Of a stretch of 7,709 nt of DNA, positions 5,409 to 7,709 are shown one piece after another. Both the position numbers and the translations under genes were made by a program. The stretch comes from Anaerolineales bacterium UBA1136 (lineage in GTDB: Bacteria > Chloroflexota > Anaerolineae > Anaerolineales > UBA11657). The stretch is taken from positions 65,323 through 73,031 of the forward strand of contig DCAJ01000075.1 in NCBI GenBank assembly GCA_002311455.1. Direction: 5' to 3'. The notes beneath the pieces were generated by a model. That model was not told where the DNA came from and ran no database searches. It saw only the letters and a list, made by a program, of their open reading frames with translations. The stretch's first letter is position 1, and each line of letters opens with the position of its first letter.

Positions 5409-6251
5409 CTAGAACAATATACTGGCAAGTTCATCTCGGTACTCTCTTGTCAATGGGTCTTCTTCTCCTAGGAGTGCAAACATTGAAAGAATTACCAATT
5501 TAGGCTCACCTTTTCTGAAGTTTTTGTCATAACGGAGTACTTCTAATAGTCCGTCCATGGCTGCGGCATGTTGACCACGGGCAAGTAGCCTCGCTGATTG
5601 CCAGTATTGTGCTTCTAGAGTCTCCATATCGGCTGTGTCTCTTGTAGGAGGTACGTCTACTTCCGCAAGTAACTGAGCCAATGGTTTCAATTGTTGTGCG
5701 GCTACAATTTCTGATCCAGCAGGAAAATCGTTGATAAAAGCAATAGCTTCATCACCTTTGCCTTGTGCTATAAGAGCCCTTACTAATCCTAAAGTAGCGA
5801 CCGAGTTGTGGGATTGGCTATCCAAAACTATGCGCAGACGCTCTTCAGCTTGTTCCCACTGACGTATAGCTAGAAGACTTGTGGCTTCAATGATTATGTT
5901 GTCAGTTTCACTTGGGGCCACTTTTTGGATGAACTCGCGCACCGTTCGTTCTGGTGCTGATCCATTGAATTCAGCCATTATTTCTCCATTGCGATACGCT
6001 TTTATAGATGGAATACCCTGAACGCCAAACCTTACTGCAAGTCCCGAATTTTCATCGACATTGACCTTCGCTAGAAGGAAGGAGCCAGCACATTCCTGTG
6101 CGAGCATTTCTAGTATTGGCCCAAGAGTTTTGCATGGTCCGCACCAGGGTGCCCAGAAATCAACAACGACTGGTGTTTCATACGAGCGGCTTACTACGTC
6201 ATGCTCGAAGGTTGTTTCCGCTGTGTCAAAGATGAATTCGGAAGATGCCAT
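5409..6251 (-). CDS. Thioredoxin-TPR protein (CnoX/YbbN-like chaperedoxin)
   Basis: A 280-residue protein joining an N-terminal thioredoxin domain (about 1-112) to helical TPR-like repeats (about 120-280). The thioredoxin part has the full active site WCGPC (36-40), with C37 and C40, the FWAPWCGPCK context and the cis-proline P81. The C-terminal end (EDPLTREYRDELASILF) and overall length match the YbbN/CnoX family, whose E. coli member hands substrates to GroEL and protects them from over-oxidation. E. coli CnoX lacks a complete CXXC, whereas this one has it and should be redox-active. No signal peptide is seen, so it is cytoplasmic. The frame is open 15 codons further upstream, but ATG 6251 is chosen because AAGAGGAA (6266-6259) supplies a good Shine-Dalgarno sequence and the thioredoxin fold begins directly after it. 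Confidence 0.9.
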   Translation of the reverse strand: MASSEFIFDTAETTFEHDVVSRSYETPVVVDFWAPWCGPCKTLGPILEMLAQECAGSFLLAKVNVDENSGLAVRFGVQGIPSIKAYRNGEIMAEFNGSAPERTVREFIQKVAPSETDNIIIEATSLLAIRQWEQAEERLRIVLDSQSHNSVATLGLVRALIAQGKGDEAIAFINDFPAGSEIVAAQQLKPLAQLLAEVDVPPTRDTADMETLEAQYWQSARLLARGQHAAAMDGLLEVLRYDKNFRKGEPKLVILSMFALLGEEDPLTREYRDELASILF

Positions 6252-6277
6252 GAGTGTGTTCCTCTTAGATATCCGTA

Positions 6278-6286
6278 ATTGTACCA
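6278..6286 (-). promoter_or_regulatory. Extended -10 promoter for the thioredoxin-TPR gene
   Basis: On the minus strand TGGTACAAT (6286-6278) matches the extended -10 form TGnTATAAT with one hexamer mismatch. Transcription would start near 6271, leaving a ~20-nt leader that just contains the AAGAGGAA ribosome-binding site. No recognisable -35 is present at the expected position, as in the dus promoter. Confidence 0.5.
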
Positions 6287-6326
6287 TTGCCTTCACAAGC
6301 AGTCTGCTGTAGGATTGAAATCTTAG

Positions 6327-6342
6327 CCAATGTTAATATTGG
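6327..6342. repeat. 16-bp near-perfect palindrome in the thioredoxin/epimerase divergent region
   Basis: CCAATGTTAATATTGG has dyad symmetry at 7 of its 8 base-pair positions, the odd pair being G6332/T6337. It lies between the leftward thioredoxin promoter (6278-6286) and the rightward -10 candidate (6378-6383), a usual place for a dimeric regulator acting on one or both. No family-specific consensus is recognised. The rest of 6252-6425 shows only the promoter elements listed separately. Confidence 0.45.
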
Positions 6343-6377
6343 GATAAATACCTGGTCGAAACCTAGTGTTACGCAGC

Positions 6378-6383
6378 TATAAT
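6378..6383 (+). promoter_or_regulatory. Candidate -10 box for the epimerase gene
   Basis: An exact TATAAT lies at 6378-6383, giving a predicted start near 6390 and a leader of about 36 nt before the ATG at 6426. The -35 position (GTCGAA, 6355-6360) is poor and there is no TG extension, so activation by a factor bound upstream, for example at the palindrome 6327-6342, is possible. GGAGA at 6406-6410 is the only Shine-Dalgarno-like run, but at 15 nt it is farther than usual from the ATG. Confidence 0.4.
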
Positions 6384-6425
6384 TCGTATTGATTATGAAA
6401 GTACTGGAGATGTCATTGTAGATTT

Positions 6426-7382
6426 ATGAGAATACTAGTAACAGGAGCAGCTGGATTCATTGGGTCTCACTTATCTGAATACCTGGCTTTGAATGGACAC
6501 GATGTAATTGGCGTAGATTGTCTTATTAACAATTATGCGCGTGAATTAAAAGAGCTAAACATTAGATCTATTAGCGAGCAAGGATGTAAGTTTGTTTCAT
6601 GTGATTTAGCAGAAGATTCTCTCACTAGTATTTTACAGGATGTTGATGCTGTGTTCCACTGTGCTGCTCAGCCAGGACTTTCTAGCACAGCTACTCTGGA
6701 TGATTACATTCGTAATAATATAATAGCTACACATCGCTTGTTACAGGCTGTACTTGATGCTAATACTGTCCATGGTGGTTTCATATATATATCTACCTCT
6801 TCAGTCTACGGAGCAACAGCTATAGGAACTGAGAATACGGAAACTAAGCCAACCTCATACTATGGTGTTACTAAACTAGCTGCCGAACATCTTGTTATGG
6901 CTGCTAGTCGTCAACATAGGATAGATGCATGCTCACTACGATTGTTTTCGGTGTATGGTCCTCGCGAGCGTCCTGAAAAATTGTATCCTCGTCTTATTGA
7001 ATGTATATTGAGTGATAGAGAATTTATCCTATTTGAAGGGAGCTATGAGCATTACAGAAGCTACACTTATGTTGCAGATGTGTTAGCTGGCATGGTATTA
7101 GCTTTGCAGAATATGAGTAAATGTCGGGCGGAAGTATTCAATATTGGTTCCAGGATATCTATAACTACTAGAGAAGGTATAAGGATTGTTGAGAATCTGT
7201 TAGGACGACAAGCTAGAATTAAAATTAGTCCGAAACGTCCTGGGGATCAGCTGGAGACACGGGCCAACATAGAAAAAGCACGTAAGATGCTTGGATATAA
7301 ACCTACAACTTCAGTGTTGGATGGTCTAACACAGGAGGTAAATTGGTACCGAGACAACAGTGTCAACAACGGTATAAAGTAG
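6426..7382 (+). CDS. NAD-dependent epimerase/dehydratase (UDP-sugar 4-epimerase type)
   Basis: A 318-residue short-chain dehydrogenase/reductase of the extended type, acting on a nucleotide-sugar such as UDP-glucose or UDP-glucuronate in the cytoplasm. The Rossmann motif GAAGFIG (7-13) and D31 at the end of the second strand indicate NAD binding. HCAAQPG (78-84), STSSVYG (123-129) and the catalytic Y146-x-x-x-K150 (YYGVTK) complete the active site. RLFSVYGPRERPEKLYPRLI (172-191) and the SYTYVADVL stretch form the sugar-nucleotide side. The closest recognisable subtypes are UDP-glucuronate and UDP-glucose 4-epimerases; the substrate cannot be fixed. It likely supplies precursors for cell-surface glycans or glycolipids. 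No glycosyltransferase lies nearby; priA follows after 33 bp on the same strand. The ATG 6426 start places the Rossmann strand at once (MRILVTG). Confidence 0.9.
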   Translation: MRILVTGAAGFIGSHLSEYLALNGHDVIGVDCLINNYARELKELNIRSISEQGCKFVSCDLAEDSLTSILQDVDAVFHCAAQPGLSSTATLDDYIRNNIIATHRLLQAVLDANTVHGGFIYISTSSVYGATAIGTENTETKPTSYYGVTKLAAEHLVMAASRQHRIDACSLRLFSVYGPRERPEKLYPRLIECILSDREFILFEGSYEHYRSYTYVADVLAGMVLALQNMSKCRAEVFNIGSRISITTREGIRIVENLLGRQARIKISPKRPGDQLETRANIEKARKMLGYKPTTSVLDGLTQEVNWYRDNSVNNGIK

Positions 7383-7415
7383 TGTACTTGCACAGACGTT
7401 TAATTTGCAAAGATT

Positions 7416-7709
7416 TTGTACATTGAAATACTACCTAACGTTCCCAAGATAACAAGCACCTATCATTATCAGGTATCTGACTCGCTGCGCAGCAAGCTTA
7501 GTTTTGGGCACCTCGTTGTGGTGCCATTTGGCAAGAGACTTGTGCAGGGAATTGTAGTAGCTTTAGACACTATTCCACCTAGTGATATAACTAATTATAA
7601 GTACGTAGAATCTATACTCGACCCACATCCAGTGTTAACTAGAAGTCAATTAGATTTAGCATACTGGTTGTCGAAAAAATATTATACAAATCTAATTGAT
7701 TGCGTTACG
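7416..7709 (+). CDS. priA: Primosomal protein N' PriA, N-terminal part (cut by window end)
   Basis: The first 98 codons of an open frame that runs off the window. They match the N-terminal 3'-end-binding domain of PriA, the helicase that recognises stalled forks and reloads the replisome. Visible features are the opening strand YIEILPNVPK, the HLVVVPFGKRLVQGIVV segment (32-48, the V-PFG-R-x3-G-VV signature), and a helix LDLAYWLSKKYYTNL near the end, equivalent to the LA-W-A-YY motif of the family. The helicase and zinc-binding parts lie outside. TTG at 7416 is taken as the start because an in-frame TAA lies at 7401-7403 and the only other candidate is ATT at 7413; the ribosome-binding site is weak (GCAAAG, 7407-7412). 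It follows the epimerase stop by 33 bp with no promoter or terminator seen, so co-transcription is likely. Confidence 0.85.
   Translation, partial: MYIEILPNVPKITSTYHYQVSDSLRSKLSFGHLVVVPFGKRLVQGIVVALDTIPPSDITNYKYVESILDPHPVLTRSQLDLAYWLSKKYYTNLIDCVT

Noticed and set aside
6252..6296. A 15-codon N-terminal extension of the thioredoxin-TPR gene
   Set aside because: The extension contains the likely -10 element and the Shine-Dalgarno sequence of the internal ATG, and family members begin near MASSEF.
6061..6312. An 83-codon plus-strand frame opposite the thioredoxin start
   Set aside because: Antisense to the WCGPC-coding region; no ribosome-binding site or domain.

Overview
This is a compact, AT-leaning bacterial chromosomal segment carrying nine protein genes: eight complete and one cut by the right edge. 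No rRNA, tRNA, CRISPR array, insertion sequence or phage gene is visible. The protein mix (a short two-domain S1 protein, a VKOR-type oxidoreductase, a FolC with a DSAHN motif, a thioredoxin-TPR protein and a ParB-fold protein of the SbnI/SerK kind) recalls Chloroflexota. That placement is a tentative impression from protein style; no marker gene was compared.

Layout: (1) 1-242 is a promoter and long leader holding a consensus sigma70-type promoter and several structured elements, feeding an S1-domain RNA-binding protein (243-956, +). (2) 991-4122 is a tightly packed minus-strand operon read right to left: ParB-fold protein, folK, folC, VKOR membrane protein. Its joints are 6 nt apart, a 1-nt TAATG overlap, and an 11-nt overlap. 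(3) 4129-4326 is a divergent promoter region; on its right a DusB-like tRNA-dihydrouridine synthase (4327-5319, +) appears to be transcribed without a leader. (4) 5320-5408 is a short convergent gap before a thioredoxin-TPR (CnoX/YbbN-like) gene on the minus strand (5409-6251). (5) 6252-6425 is a second divergent region with a near-perfect 16-bp palindrome. (6) An NAD-dependent sugar epimerase (6426-7382, +) is followed after 33 bp by the start of priA (7416 to the window end), probably in one transcript.

Functionally the window is mostly housekeeping: translation (S1 protein, Dus), folate synthesis (folK, folC), thiol redox and protein quality control (VKOR, thioredoxin-TPR), nucleotide-sugar conversion, and replication restart (priA). 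I found no gene set that looks like a new defence or mobile system. The more unusual signals are in non-coding DNA: the S1 leader, with a 22-bp alternating pyrimidine-purine tract, hairpins and palindromes; the leaderless dus promoter; and the coupling of a possible amino-acid-kinase-like ParB-fold protein to folate genes.
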